This document shows positions 1 through 13,800 of a stretch of DNA of 64,000 bases, in pieces. A program made the position numbers and the translations under genes. The notes under the pieces were generated by a model. That model had not been told where the DNA came from. It saw nothing but the letters and a program-made list of their open reading frames with translations, and did not search any database. The DNA is from Protula sp. h YS-2021 (taxonomy: Eukaryota > Annelida > Polychaeta > Sabellida > Serpulidae): assembly GCA_949752745.1 (NCBI GenBank), contig OX457031.1, positions 18,467,424 to 18,531,423 of the forward strand, read 5' to 3'. Numbering within the stretch: the stretch's first letter is position 1; each line of letters opens with the position of its first letter.

Positions 1-77
1 CATTATTTCCACTTGCCATATTTTCCGTTGCCATTATTTCCGTTGCCATTATTTACGTTGCCATTTTTTCCTACACC
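1..77. repeat. Short tandem repeat, unit about 15 bp
   Basis: Four to five imperfect copies of a unit like CCATTATTTCCGTTG run from the window edge, so the array probably extends to the left. No coding sense is apparent. Confidence 0.75.
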
Positions 78-1678
78 CCACTCATAAGCTTGTCCATTGC
101 TATTTTCTCCAAACCCGAATCAGCCAATAAGACCCGAATAACATTGAAGCCGAGGGTATCGGAGAAGCGTCCCGATTACAGGGGATAACAGAACTTACAA
201 AACGAAAGCCTTTATCAGACGTTAATTGGTCTGTGTTTAAGCATTACAACGCTAAAAATGTTTGCCATACTTTGGTAAATACACACAACAAGCATGTTTG
301 CAGAATAAAAAAAAACAGAAGTCACGAAAATAAAAGTTTGTTATTCCTGTAAATTTCTGTGATCGCATTGAAAAACACAAGACAATTATATATTTTTTAC
401 AAAGTTTCCAACTAATTTGCTTATGTTTGTTGCGTTCGTTAAAAACCCAATGCTAAACTCCCCACCGATGATCAGCTCTTTACTGACCACCAGTAAAACA
501 CACCAAACCATTTTTGATACAACTCTCTACTCGCTCTGTGAAATTGGGGGACAGGCTCTTTACGGTTGGAGGAGAGGCCCTTTAAGGATTCGGGGCAGAT
601 TATCAGGTACCTCACTTATTGCGGGGAGGGGGCTCTTTACGGGAGGCTCTTTACGGGGGGGGGGCAGATTATCCGGTACCTCACGTACTGAAGAAGAGGC
701 TCTTTACGGGGGGGGGGGCCGATTATTTGGTAGCTCACTTTATTAGTATAGACACTATGCATGTGGATGAATAAATAAAACGTGAGTGAAAGTCAGATGT
801 GCGGTGGTCAGCTAGCCTGCACTCTCCTTTAACACCCCTTTCGTACCCTGTCATCAACGTACTCTGAAATTATTCCTACCGGGGGTTTCCGAAAAAAGCC
901 CAGGGATTCTATTTGGAAACTGGCCAATTTCAGGCGCTCATTTAGAAATCAAATAGAAGCCCCGGGGCTTCTATTAGGAAACAGTTTCCTAATTAGAGCC
1001 CCGGGGCTTCTATTTTTTAGATGGGGGAGGGGTTGTCGATGAGTTTTTATTGGAAAAAAAGAAAATTTACCATCAGCCTCTTATTAAACTGCTACATGCT
1101 GCGGATATCCGCACAAAAAATAACAAATCACACAAAAACAACAGTAACTAAAAAAAGTCTGGTAAAGTGGGGGGGGGGGTTGCCTTGTGCGAAGCACAGG
1201 ATTAAGCAACGACGCAGAACATGTCTAGGGGCTGCCTCATATCAAAGGATTAAGTGCACCGTGTCTGCACTGCGAGTAAACACGAGTTCTAAAAAGCACT
1301 TGCAGGGAAGGAGGGGGGCTTTTATTAGGAAACGATATTTTCAGGTCTTTATTTTAACTCCAAACAGAAGCCCCGGGGCTTCTATTGGGAACAGTTTCCT
1401 AATAAGAGCCCCGGGGCTTTTATATGGGGGTGGGGAGCTTCTTTTCGGAAACTCCCGGTAGTTGTGATGAACTCGAAATGAGTATTTAACAGGATTCTCT
1501 AAACTAAATAAACAGAAAAAATATCCGAGAGGAGAATGTCGAGAACAAGTTAATTCTACTACTTGTTTTGCAGTTATTCAGATCATTTGATTAAAAATTC
1601 ACACACGTGTTTGTGTTGTAGATTTATGGTTCAAAACAAATAACACTGTTATACACTGTTGTGTTTATTTGTTCCTAG
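78..1678. other. Non-coding stretch upstream of the first visible discoidin exon
   Basis: I see no convincing exon here. Because the exon at 1679 begins inside a discoidin domain, this stretch is probably intron of that gene. It holds two repeat clusters. At about 540-740 a unit containing GAGGCTCTTTACGGGG, a G-run, CAGATTAT and GGTACCTCAC occurs about three times. At about 957-1422 the palindromic core AGCCCCGGGGCT recurs four times, usually followed by TCTATT and an AGGAAACAGTTTCCTAAT palindrome. Confidence 0.6.
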
Positions 1679-1817
1679 GTGCATGGTCTGCGCGCGTCAA
1701 TGACAAAAATCAATGGATCCAGATGGACTTGCCTAAATATGGAGGATTTGTTGCCATAGCAACACAAGGCAGAGCTGATTATGACCAATGGGTGAAGAGC
1801 TACACACTCAGCTACAA
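1679..1817 (+). CDS. Exon 1 (visible): discoidin domain, first part
   Basis: Acceptor TTCCTAG, donor GTAAGG; enters in phase 1 and leaves in phase 2. It encodes the typical F5/8C middle: GAWSARVNDKNQWIQMDL, then a strand reading VAIATQGR, then WVKSYTLSY. These match the conserved W-x-A, W-I-Q-x-D-L and V-x-x-I-x-T-Q-G-R positions of discoidin domains. The domain's N-terminal strands and first cysteine must be on an upstream exon outside the window. Confidence 0.93.
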
Positions 1818-4800
1818 GTAAGGCAACAGAAATACAGTAAAACCTGCCTACACCGGACAACGGGGGACTGGCGGATTTTGTCCGGTTTATAGAGGTGTCC
1901 GGTATTTCAGGGGTCATGTAAAACATTTGGGAAAAAACGGGACTGAGAATTCTTGTCCGGTATTGGCAGTTGTCCGGTATTTCAGGGTTTGTCCAGAATG
2001 AGGTTTTACTGTACTTCGTCAGCAAAAAAAAAATTTTTGTGTATTTAGAGAGCGACACAGGGGTGTTTCTTTTTTTTTACAGAATAATAAATTTTCCGTG
2101 AATTAAACTTTTTTTCGCAATGCATCAAACAATTTGCGGGTATATTGCGAAAGTACGTTTTCATTAAATTCGACATCCAAGTGTTAAAAATGACAATTAA
2201 ATTATTTGGCTGGAAGCCAAAGTGTCCTACACAATTATCGTCTTCTTTTTCGTGGAACTGAAGTACCATGGACTCGAGGTAATTAATGAAACAAGTCTCT
2301 CGAGACCTAATAATATTATTGCATTTTTTCGACAGTCCTACAGGGAGAGAATGGCTGCCCATCCAGGACGACGAATTCACGACCATTGTTTATACCGGCA
2401 ATGTGGACAGAAATACCAAAGTAAAACACAATCTGCCATACAGTACTGTGGGCAAATCGATGCGATTGCATCCGGTCACATGGCATGGTCACATATCGTT
2501 GCGTTGGGAAGTCTATGGCTGTACCCATTGCAGTAAGTGTCAACAGTTGTATATAAACAGCTGGTATATAACCAGCCCAACCTGGGTTCTTCAACACCCA
2601 GGAAACAAACATTGTGACATCGGTTTGAAGTCGCGATGTCGACCTGACCAAATCGCATATTAAGCCTTTGTTGTGATTTGCGTTTATCGGTGGTAGTCGT
2701 TCGACGTCCAATAGCAGCGTGTGTCCAACGTTCATGCAATGTCGTATATTCCACTTGGAAAACTTGCAACGTATCAGGTGTCATGGAAATATTGCAAGTG
2801 CAGCGAAATCCCGTCACAGGACCACCCCGCAAAGGGGGCCATCATCCAGTTCTGGTTGCCATCCAGCAAAAAGCTGGTTAAGACTTCGAGTCGACTTTCA
2901 TTGCATTTTGTGTTGATGCGGCTTTCGGTCCTACACACTATCACCCCTTATTTCCAAGTGTTCCCAATCTACCTTTTCTGTTAGAAACAACTGATCTGGT
3001 TTAGTAAACATCAAGATTTATACAAAACACAACAAGACTACATTTAAAATCTTTATTGATAACATGGGATGTAATAGGCCACAGGTTTTGGAACAGAGTG
3101 AAAATTTTCACACGTTAATTTCATAATAAGGAACTTACTAATCTTTTCTTTACAGAACTGCCATATGATTTTGTTTACCCTGCCACAAAACAAGATGTTT
3201 TGGACGGGCGGGAGAAAGAACCAACGGAGGCAGGTAAATACTGTGACGTCACCATAAAACCGCATCTGGTGTGTCTTACAGGTTACAGGATAGGACCAAA
3301 TAAGACCACTGTTGCCATCATCTTGTTATAGTTACCGTCTTTAGTGAGAAATACCTCACTGAACCACTTTGAAAACCACTTGAAGGCTCTCCAGTTGCAA
3401 ATGAAATTCAAGGAATTCACCGTGCTTAAGAACAACAGCCTACCGTTGTTTACATGCTAAATGCACACATATACATTTTTAACTTAAGACCAGGGAGATA
3501 AATAGTCTTTTATTCTCATCCCATTTTTTTAATTGACCGGATCGCGATCTTTTTCCAGGAAAAAACTTAGACCAGGCCGAAGCTCAACTTTTTCACTTCT
3601 TCTTTTAATGTCCGTGACCTGGCTTTGTGTACTTTTTTTACAAAAAAAATATTTACATCCCAGTTAACAGCACTGTAGTAACTACATGTAATATTTAGAA
3701 AAAGCACAGCTGTGTATAAAAATTCCGAACCAGCAATATCAATACAGATAAAAATAAAGTAAGCATTGAAAGTTCTTAGCTGTTTTATAAAATAAAAGTT
3801 AAATATAACTCGTGTAATTAGCACATATTAACTGTACAACAAAGCGTATATTTTACAAAGATACATGTATTTCTGATTGCTAAAATATAATAACACATCA
3901 CACCTACTGGATCTGGATGCTGTGAGGTGCGTGTTACCACGTGATCAAAAACAGCCAATATGCTACACATAGACCAAGTAAAACAGTGAATGAGAGCAAA
4001 AGGTGGGGCAATCATACAGCTTTATCTTTAGCAGAGAAAGCTTTCAACATGACGTTAAACTTTTTTTGTTTTTTATTTATTTATTCATATTTTTACAAAT
4101 AAAACAGGTAAACGCACACACATTTCTCTGGACAACAGAAATCTCCACATATGAGCACCACAGCACTTACTCTTAACCCGAATATACTACAACCCCATTT
4201 ATGCCATCATTTACAGACAATCACAAACCACATAAAACATTTAAAACGTCAGTCACAACATTTCCTCAAGTTTGATTTAACACACTTTTACTTTTAGGAT
4301 TCAACGCCGTTTTGTTCTAATTTTTCGCTTTGCCCAACTAGTTCCGGAAATTGGCAGTATTTGTTACTGAAATCTGCAGCAGACAAAAGCCTGCGATCTA
4401 CGACTATTGTTTTAAGTATAGCAAAAAGCATAACATCAACTGATAAATACTGTTTATATGTTCTGACATAAAAAAACGCATTTTTAATAAGTAATAACGT
4501 CATGTTTATGGCGGGATCTGTAGCTCCAAACAAAAATTCTGTTTTAGCATTATTTTCAAAAAGGAGATTTCTAAGATCTATACATTTAAATAATTTTTCG
4601 AGCCACGTTTTCGTTACTTGCAGGAGTATTCGAATTACAGAATTCACAAAGTTAAACTTATATTATTAATTTACAAGTTGCTACTTTGAATGTTTGCTCC
4701 TGTGTAGAAAATACGAGCGCCAAAGACGCGACAGCAAAACTTCAGGATAAATTTCTTCCGATTTCTTAACAAGGCATTTTAAGTACTTTTTTGTACTTTC

Positions 4801-7800
4801 CGGGTAAATCCTTTTTACTTCAAAATTTAATGCACCCAGCCTTCCGATCGATTGCTTCGTTACTCGATTTTTTTAGACCCGGTGGGGTCACTTTTTTATT
4901 TGTTGTTTTAATGACCCAGCCTGAGATGAGAAAGAAATTTATAGATTTGTTCTCCCTAACGGAAGAAGTCTGAAAACTGAAACTCGGTCATGGCATGGCT
5001 TGAACCGTATCCACGGCTCTATGACGTCGATAAGAACAAGGCCATACTAGAACAACTGTCTGTGAATAAAATCTTTGTCCTACACTTCTAAATTAAGTAT
5101 AAAAGTCTGCAAAAAACAAACAAGTAGATCATCATCCAAACAAATTTCAAAGGGTAAAAATAGCCATTCTCAATTTCAAAATATTAATAATAATAATTTT
5201 GCGTATATTTGCCAAAACGCACCAAAGTTAAAACAGTTTTAGAATGAAATTCTCTGATTATGAGAACGAAATACTTGCAGTGCAAAACGTGATTGAAATA
5301 CGTAATTTTCGAGATCACTTTGAACAGATTTTCAAGCACTGGACATTGAACAACAGCAAACGAAGAAAGACATAGAGAGACTGGAGGAAGAGGCGCGTAA
5401 GTTCATAGAAAAATCATTATTCTTATACTGTTAATAATACATTATATTATATATTATATGGCAAAATAACTAAGCAAATATTAAATAATAATTATGAAAT
5501 AAAGTCGTGATATATCTGACATTGGCGATAGCTATCGACGTTTATCGTAGCATTTTCCCTACTTTCCATATCTAAATTGTGTAGTTTTTGATGCTCCACT
5601 TTAAACCCCAGAAAGTTGCTTCGAAGGCTTAGCCACGCTATTCTGGAGTGAAAAACATATTTTGCATTCTAAAGATCATTTACAAATGGCAAAACAGGCT
5701 CAGATAACCATTATAATGTTAAGGAAATATGGCGATTTTTTTATTTGATTTGGCACTAGAATCTCCATATGAAAAAAGAACCTGCACATTACTCCCTGGA
5801 GGAGGGGGAGGCACTTAGTAAATGTACGTTACCATGAATTCCTAAAAAAAACGTGGAGAAAAGTGGGGTGGGTAATTTCAGATGCGTTCCTCGCGGAGTG
5901 CCAATTTCTTTAAGAAAAGGGGGGGGGGTAATTTTCATTCAGTACTCCACGTTACCAACAAAAAAGAGGAGGCGGGGGTCTTTCGGAACTTTTCTCGCGT
6001 TGGGTTAAAATAAGGGGTATTATTTCAAAATTACCACTCCGCGTTTGGGGGTCTTTTAAAAGGTCATGGCAACCATCTGGTACTTGAGTGGCGCCCCTGG
6101 GCATTGCCCAGCAGATACTTGGTCGATCTCCTTTTGGCGCCATTTTAGTGAAACATTATTAAGTGAAAACGCAATCGGTACAGCATCCTCACGGAGTCGC
6201 CACTGAAATCGACGCAAGACAGTGACATCATTTGTGAAAATTCCAATTGCCCAGCTTTTATGTACTTTCACGCGGATAATCGTGATCATTATTATTTTTA
6301 TAAATAAAATTTATTCAAAAATAATGCAAACAACTTGAAATTCATAGATGAGATTCTGGTACAACATTAAAAAGTTTTCGAAGATGACTTCTATAGACTA
6401 CAACAGATAAAATCATTATAGTATATAATTTCTCAAAAAGTTCTGATTGGGTCCTTTTGCAGTGACTGTTCTTTCCGTTACTTCTTTAGAATAGCATTCT
6501 ATGGGTGGAGTTTACTTTTACCTTAAGGTATCTTGGTTTGTAATAGCCATGAGTGTCTCTTTATCATGTATGGCACTCGTGTCTGCATCATGTATGGCAC
6601 TTGTGTTTTATCATGTATAACACTCGTATCTGTATCATGTATGGCACTTGTGTCTGTATCATGTATGGCACTTGTGTTTTATCATGTATGACACTCATAT
6701 CTGTCTCATGTATGGCCCTTGTGGCTGTATCATGCATGGCACTTGTGTCTGTATCATGTATGACACTCGTATCTGTTTCATGTATGGCACTTGTGGCTGT
6801 ATCACGTATGGCACTCGTGTCTGTATCATGTATGGCCCTTGTGTTTTATCATGTATGACACTCGTATCTGTATCATGCATGGCACTTGTGTCTGTATCAT
6901 GTATGGCACTCGTTTCTGCATCATGTTGGGCACTTGTGTCTGTATCATGTATGGTGCTTGTTTCTGTATCATGTATGGCACTTGTGTCTTATGTATGACA
7001 CTCGTATCTGTATCATGTATGGCAGTTGTGTCTGTATCATGCATGGCAGTTGTGTCTGTATCATGTATGGCACTCGTATCTGCATCATGCATGGCACTTG
7101 TGTCTGTATCATGTATGGTGCTTGCATCTGTATCATGTATGGCACTTGTGTCTTATATATGACACTAGTATCTGTATCATGTATGGCAGTTGTGTCTGTA
7201 TCATGTATGGCAGTTGTGTCTGTATCATATATGGCACTCGTATCTGCATCATGCATGGCACTTGTGTCTGTATCATGTATGGTGCTTGCATCTGTATCAT
7301 GTATGGCACTTGTGTCTTATATATGACAATAGTATCTGTATCATGTATAGAACCTGTGCCTGTATCAAGTATGACATTCGTATCTGTGTCAAATTATACA
7401 TTGAGTATATACCCTTTTTCGTATTTTTGTTGTTTTGCATAGGAAGAAAAAAGAGAGGTATTGGAGGCATTCTAAACGTCGTCAGTAAGTCTTATACTAA
7501 CATGTACTCATAAGACGTTTTCATTTAATTAGTACGATACAGTCTGTTCGCTGGCTGGTGAAACAATCTTAATAACGATGCGCTGCGCACAATGTTACAG
7601 GTCCAGTCAGGGTCATTTAGAACCAGCTGGACAAAATAGCAAAAACGTCAATGTAGAAAATTTACAAATTTCAATATTATCTCAAGCTGGTGATTTTAGC
7701 TTAATAACGTTTCTATAAAAATTTTATAGCGTAGGGAAATGCATGAATTTGCTGTCGTTTTTTTAATCAAAAATTAAAAATTTATTCCATGAAGGCTCGT

Positions 7801-10800
7801 CACAACCCAGTTATCGTTGGGTGTAAATTGCAAGGATTTGTAGAGACATTCTGACATGTTGGTGACAAAAAGGACACGGCATTTTGACTCTTAATTTCGA
7901 AACTGAGACGTCACACCCTTGACGAACTTTAGTCATGTTTACCCTGTGTTGTGCTTTAAAAACATTGTTTCTGCTTTTTGAGCATCAATTGGCAACTACA
8001 CCATTGTGACGTCACATTTGTTTACTTATTTTTGGCATTATGATTGGTTCTGTTACAGGAGCTTTAACCATGCTGGGAAGTACTGCTTGGATTCTCTACA
8101 ATGACGTCATTAAGAGTAAGCTAACACACTAATGCGTTTGAAGAGAAAATTTTTACTTTTTTTTTACACCCGACATCGAAGCCACCAAAATCGCAAAATT
8201 ATCCCTAAATCGCGAAATTACAGGGAAAAGGTTGAAAGTGAGAATTCTGCAAGAATTAAAAAAGTCCTGTTCAAACCAACTTTATTATTATAAACTTTTC
8301 ACTTTTATTTCGGCTCTCATATTTCATTTCCAGAAACATTTCAAAACACTAACAGACTCAATAAGATGTTATGTAGATAAAAAAAAATGTTCCGTTAAAG
8401 CCTGTTTTGCCAGAGAAAAAAAAACAAAACGAAAATTTTGGCCGTTATCAAAATAAATAAATAAATTTCGGCTGCACCCTGTGCCCTAGTCGATATTGCC
8501 TACGGCTAATGGCTTACAGTGTGCGCCGTGTATTTTGATGTCACTAATTTGAGTCCAGATGGTATCCAGGTACTTTGGCGAAAGATGAGCCAAGACATTT
8601 TTTGTTTTTGTTTTTTTTTTTGAAAACTAGCAAACAACTAGTGTACTTTCATGGCACACAAAAAAACCCATTCACTGATGATACAAATTAACAATTTCAT
8701 TTTGTATCAGAAAACTTGAGTAGAAAGTTCACTTCTTCATGTTTGAAAATGACTTCATACAATCAGGAAACATTTCATCCATGGTGGTATATCAAAACCT
8801 TTGTAGACAAGTGATAATTGGAATGGGAAGTAGACTTTCTTATCAAGATGTCCATCATTACGTGATTAACCTCAACATCCTCACCCCTCCCCCACCCATG
8901 TGCCAAACCCTTGTTTTACCACGACCTTATGTACCAGAACCCGTGTATTGCCTTACCTTAAACACTAGGAAATTCATTAACATATGTTTATAAAAAAGCG
9001 ATTTTATATTTGAAATTGTTGAAAGATAGTCCTTACATTACAGCCACTTAGTTATGGAATACGTTTCTACATGTCGTTATCTTTATGCCCCTATCTTTAT
9101 ATCCTTATCTTGACATCAACTCAATATTCCTGAAATAAAATTAAATTCCTTTCACAAGTTATCCTGTGAAAGTTTATCAAGTTAAAATATCATTTCTTTA
9201 TTAATTATAATAATATATTAATTATTAATTTATTGATTGATTATTATACTTATAATTAATTGAATTGCTGATATCATGACTTCATTTTTATATAAAATAT
9301 AACACATGCGAGTTTATTGACCAAGTCACTTGCTAATTCCAATAATTTAGTTATTGATATCAGTCACCCTTTTTCAGATAGCGAAAAAAACAGTAAAGTA
9401 ATATAAATGAAATTAATGATATCAAAAATCAATTTTCAATATTATAAATTAGATTTTCAATATTAAAATGCAGTAATAGTATGGTAAAATGTAAATCATT
9501 ATAAAAACGAACAAGCCATCGTCGAGGTTTGACTAAGCGATAACAATCACTGGAATATAGGAGTCAGCAACCGATAGCAATGATTGGAAGAAAAAAAACC
9601 TTACTTAAACTGATAGAGAAGAGAGAACAGTGTTCGTTCGTCTTTGTGACAGAAGCTCAATAGATTATCAGATTAGCTGCTGAAGCATTTGCCTCTCCCT
9701 TTCGACGAACTTACGTGGAAAGCACCAAGTGTTACACTACAGTTATCTAAAAAATTCACCATTTTGACAATTTTTGACCAATATGAAAAATCATACGACG
9801 TTGCACAACTTCAATATATATATACACTATGCAGGAAGCATATGTCTAGGATAAATAGTTTCGGAGAACTCTCGTGGAAAGCACCCAAATCTTACATTGC
9901 AGTTATCTCAAGAGATCACAATTTTTGACAAGTTGCCATTTCGGCAATTTTTGGCATATTTGAAAAATAACACAACGTTGCACAACTTCAATATATGTAT
10001 TTTCACTGTGCAAGGTTGCATATGCCTAGGATAAATAGTTTCTGAGAACTTGCGTGGAAACAAAACAGCATCAAAAGTGTGACACACGAACGGACAAACG
10101 GGCGGCAAGACGGACGGACGGACGGACAGAGGGCAATCCTAAAGACCCCCGAGCTCGCTCGGTTGGGGTCTAAAACGTCGATAAAACAAATATGATTATA
10201 TAGGAGCGTTAGGTGTAGAGCGCAGAGCGGGGGGGGGGGGGGGGGGGTCAGGTGTAGGACTCTAAAACAAAAGACAATGACTGCCTAACAAAAGAGTTTG
10301 ACATGTTCGGGTATTATGATGTTTGTGTGCACTGGCCACTCTAGTATAATTAGATATTAATGTTTTGGGCTTTAGACAATGTCCCTGAACATTTTTATTA
10401 TACTTGATGAACTTGACCTTGGCTGGTGTTAATTTAAATGTTTTCAAATCGTAATTATTTTGTCTAATATTCTGTATTCGTCAAAGATGTTTTGATGAAT
10501 TTGTGACAAGATATTGACAAACGGCAAATAAGGATTTGACAAATACATGGCAAGAAAATGACAAGCCAGTGACAAAGACAAATTTTTGACAAATTTACAT
10601 TGTTGAATTAGGCATCGTCAGGTTGACGAGTTTACGGTCGTCAACCAATTTGACGAATTTTTGACGAACTCGTGAAAAATTGACAAGTTCGAAATGGCGA
10701 GTTTCTGGTGAATTTTTGACGAATTATTAGCATGACGAATTAATGACAAGCTGTAAACTGACAAATTAATGACAAATTTATGACAAACTGTTGACAAATT

Positions 10801-13800
10801 TTTTATTGAAATTCGTTGAATTGGGCATCGTCAAATGGACAAGGCAAATTAGTCAGTCTCTTGTCAGTTCGACAACTTTTCGACAAATTCTAGACAAAGC
10901 CATATTAGAATGTATGTATTTGGTATGGTTCCCCGTTGTTATAAACCAGCTGACCTCTGATGAGATCTATTTGTTATGCATAAACATAGAGTGGATGGAT
11001 ATTTCTGTCTATCTAGCCGCACTATACATCCCTCGGTATTGAGTGTTCTCGCACATTGGTGAAAAAGATGCATCTGAGTGTCCAAGTGTCTAATCTATAT
11101 TTAGCGACTTTGAAAAAAGTGATTCCTCTCCTTTATAAGTGCTAGCTTGCGCGGAATCATCACTGGGACTGCGGAGTAAAAAGGTGTAGAGGTGGGCTGT
11201 TGGGCATCAAAGTATGGTTCCCCTCCAGGTGTAAACTTTACTACGGCTATCAACAACAAGTTATGTAGATTTAAACGTTTGCACGGGACATAGGTTTCCA
11301 CATCTGCTTTAACTTTTGACATTAACAAAGCAATATACCTTTTCGCAATGGATATTCAACAATAAACCGAGGAAAACCAAAGCTGTTATTTGAGGGGTAT
11401 TCGTATATGTAAAACAAAATAAAAAACGATTTCAAGTATTTGCATACAAAAGATTATTTCATTTTTTCTAGTTGACCAATTAATAAAAAAGATATCGACA
11501 ACAGTTTGACGAACCAATTAGAAAGATATCATATTATAAATTCTGCCTAAAAGTCATAGAGGCAAATTTAGGCTAAATGTGGTACATTCACATGTATTCA
11601 TGTTGTTGGTCTGGTTGAGTTAGGATAGCTTCTAACCTTTGTTTGCTTGTTTTTTTCAGAGGGTTGTGGTAGTCATCCCAGCATTTGTTCCGACAGAGAC
11701 AAAATTGATGAAATAAACAAAGACATCAAAGTAATGAGGCGGCACTTTGATGCAGCCTATAATGAAAGCTTCGAACTCTACAAATATCTCCGAGAACGCT
11801 CATACGAGTAAGTTAATTTTTAGCCCAGTTGGCTTTTCAGCCAACAGGGCTATACAGATGGCGGCAAGTGTCGTCCGTCCGTCTGTCCATCCCGCGACGG
11901 TGAAGTGGAATTTTTTTTTATCCGATTCTTACCAAGTTTCAAACAAAAGTTTTTAACCCTCTACTGCATTAGTAATTTTTTTATTTCTGGTCTAAACAAT
12001 TTTTGGCGATTTTATTGCCAATTTCGGCAAAATACGAAAAAACCTATCTAGTCCCTCATTTTTCATCGGAAGATTCCGAAAATTTTTATGAAGAAACTAC
12101 AACTAAGGGGTCAGAAAAGCACTTTTTTCGATTTTGAATTTCGTTTTATTATTGAATCTATTGAGCTTCAAAGCGTGCAACTTTTAAAAATTTGCAATAT
12201 CTGGTTTTTTTACAAAAAAGCAAAGCTCAAATTTGCAGAGGGGCACAAGATGCTACATCCAAGTACTTCTGGTTGGGCTTGAATGATTTCAGTAATTTTG
12301 TTGTCAGTTGGTCGGTTCTGTGAGTTTTTTCAAATAGGACATAATAGGGAACATTGGGTGATTATACAAGAAAGTTGTAATTTCCCTTTTAAAGTGGAGG
12401 AATCAATTCTATGACCGGAAAATATGACAAATATGATATTTTCGGGTAGGTGATAATAGGGAACATTGGGCGATAATAGGGATCACAGTACAAACCATTT
12501 CTTTTCTTAATGTTACTTTAAAATATTAGTTATGGGTGTCTTCGATCATTTAAAGTGGGCGACAATGTAAGAAAGATAATGCAAGAAATATTATATTTTT
12601 CGGGTGGGCGATAATAGGGAACATAGTGCAAAAGATGTCTTTTGTTAATTTAACCGTTTTAAATATTAGTTTTGGATATCTTTGATGATTTGTAAGTATG
12701 CGATCATGCAAAAAAGTTGTAATTTGTGCTGAAAAGTGTAGGAATCAATTCTATAACCCGAAAATATGAGAAAGATTATATTTTTCTTGTGGGCGATAAT
12801 AGGGAACGTAGTGCAAAACATTCCGTTTCGTAATGCAACCGCTTTGAATGTTACTTATGGGTATCTCCGATGATTTTTCAAATGGGCGATAATGCAAGAA
12901 AGTTGTAATTTGTGCAGAAGTGCAGCAAACAATTCTCTGACCGTAAAATATGATAATTTTCGGGTGGGTGTTTAGATGTTATCATTAATAGATGCTGAAT
13001 ACTGGCCACCACAGAATTTCAAAGGTCAAGGAAACACTGCCAATGTCAAAGATCAAAACCTCTCAAACTCTTAAGCGTTGCACATATTTGTGTCATAGTT
13101 ACTGTACTAAATGTTGTGATGCTACTATAAATAATGGCGAGTACTATCCCGGACAAGCTTCAAAGGAACAAATGACTGAGACACGATCCCGTCAATAGCC
13201 TCTTTTTCATTTGTCCCACGCCAATTAGAATTAATTAGGGTCTACCTGTTTTTTACGAAACCACCGTTTTGAAGTTTCCCAGGGCATTTGGAGTACGCCT
13301 CTCAGCGTAGACTATCCAGGGTCTGGATATTCCTCACGCGATCATTTATTGATTTTTAATTAAGCGCTGGCCTACTACCACCCAGGATCGGGTGTTCCAA
13401 AAGCACGTTTAAATAATAGTTTGCAACTATATGCTCGAAATAAGTGCATATAAGAAAGGACGTTGTTTAAATTTTGGAGTTCCACTTCTGTTTAATTTTA
13501 GAAACAAATGGGAGAAAAGTTTTTTTTACATATGTATTTTTATTTGACAAATATCATACCCTGTTCTGGATAGTGTGTTCTAAAATTGTACCCACATTTT
13601 AATACTCACTTGAAACAAGGCCCAAGATAAGTAATTAAGAAAAGACTTTATTTTAATTTTTACATTTAAATTTTTACGTTTAAATTTAATAACAAATTGG
13701 AGTAAAGTTTCTGTGTCTGCATTTTTTCCGTTATCACAAATATTCTGACATTTTCATAATTTCAGCATTATTTATTATAAAAAAACGTCCCAACCAGATC

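Larger units (their letters stand above)
8116..11659. other. Intron 6
   Basis: A 3.5-kb intron. It holds the hairpin-ended repeat at 9689-10171, a G-tract of about 20 at 10229-10247 and the TGACAA-rich stretch at 10480-10880. The remainder is AT-rich without recognised features. Confidence 0.6.

Noticed and set aside
417..746. Protein-coding gene in the G-rich 5' region
   Set aside because: The frame is made of GGGGG-containing tandem units and lacks splice or family support.
6551..7513. Long open frames on both strands through the minisatellite, read as 8-residue repeat proteins
   Set aside because: They follow automatically from a 24-bp, stop-poor unit; no start context, splice pairing or codon constraint supports translation.
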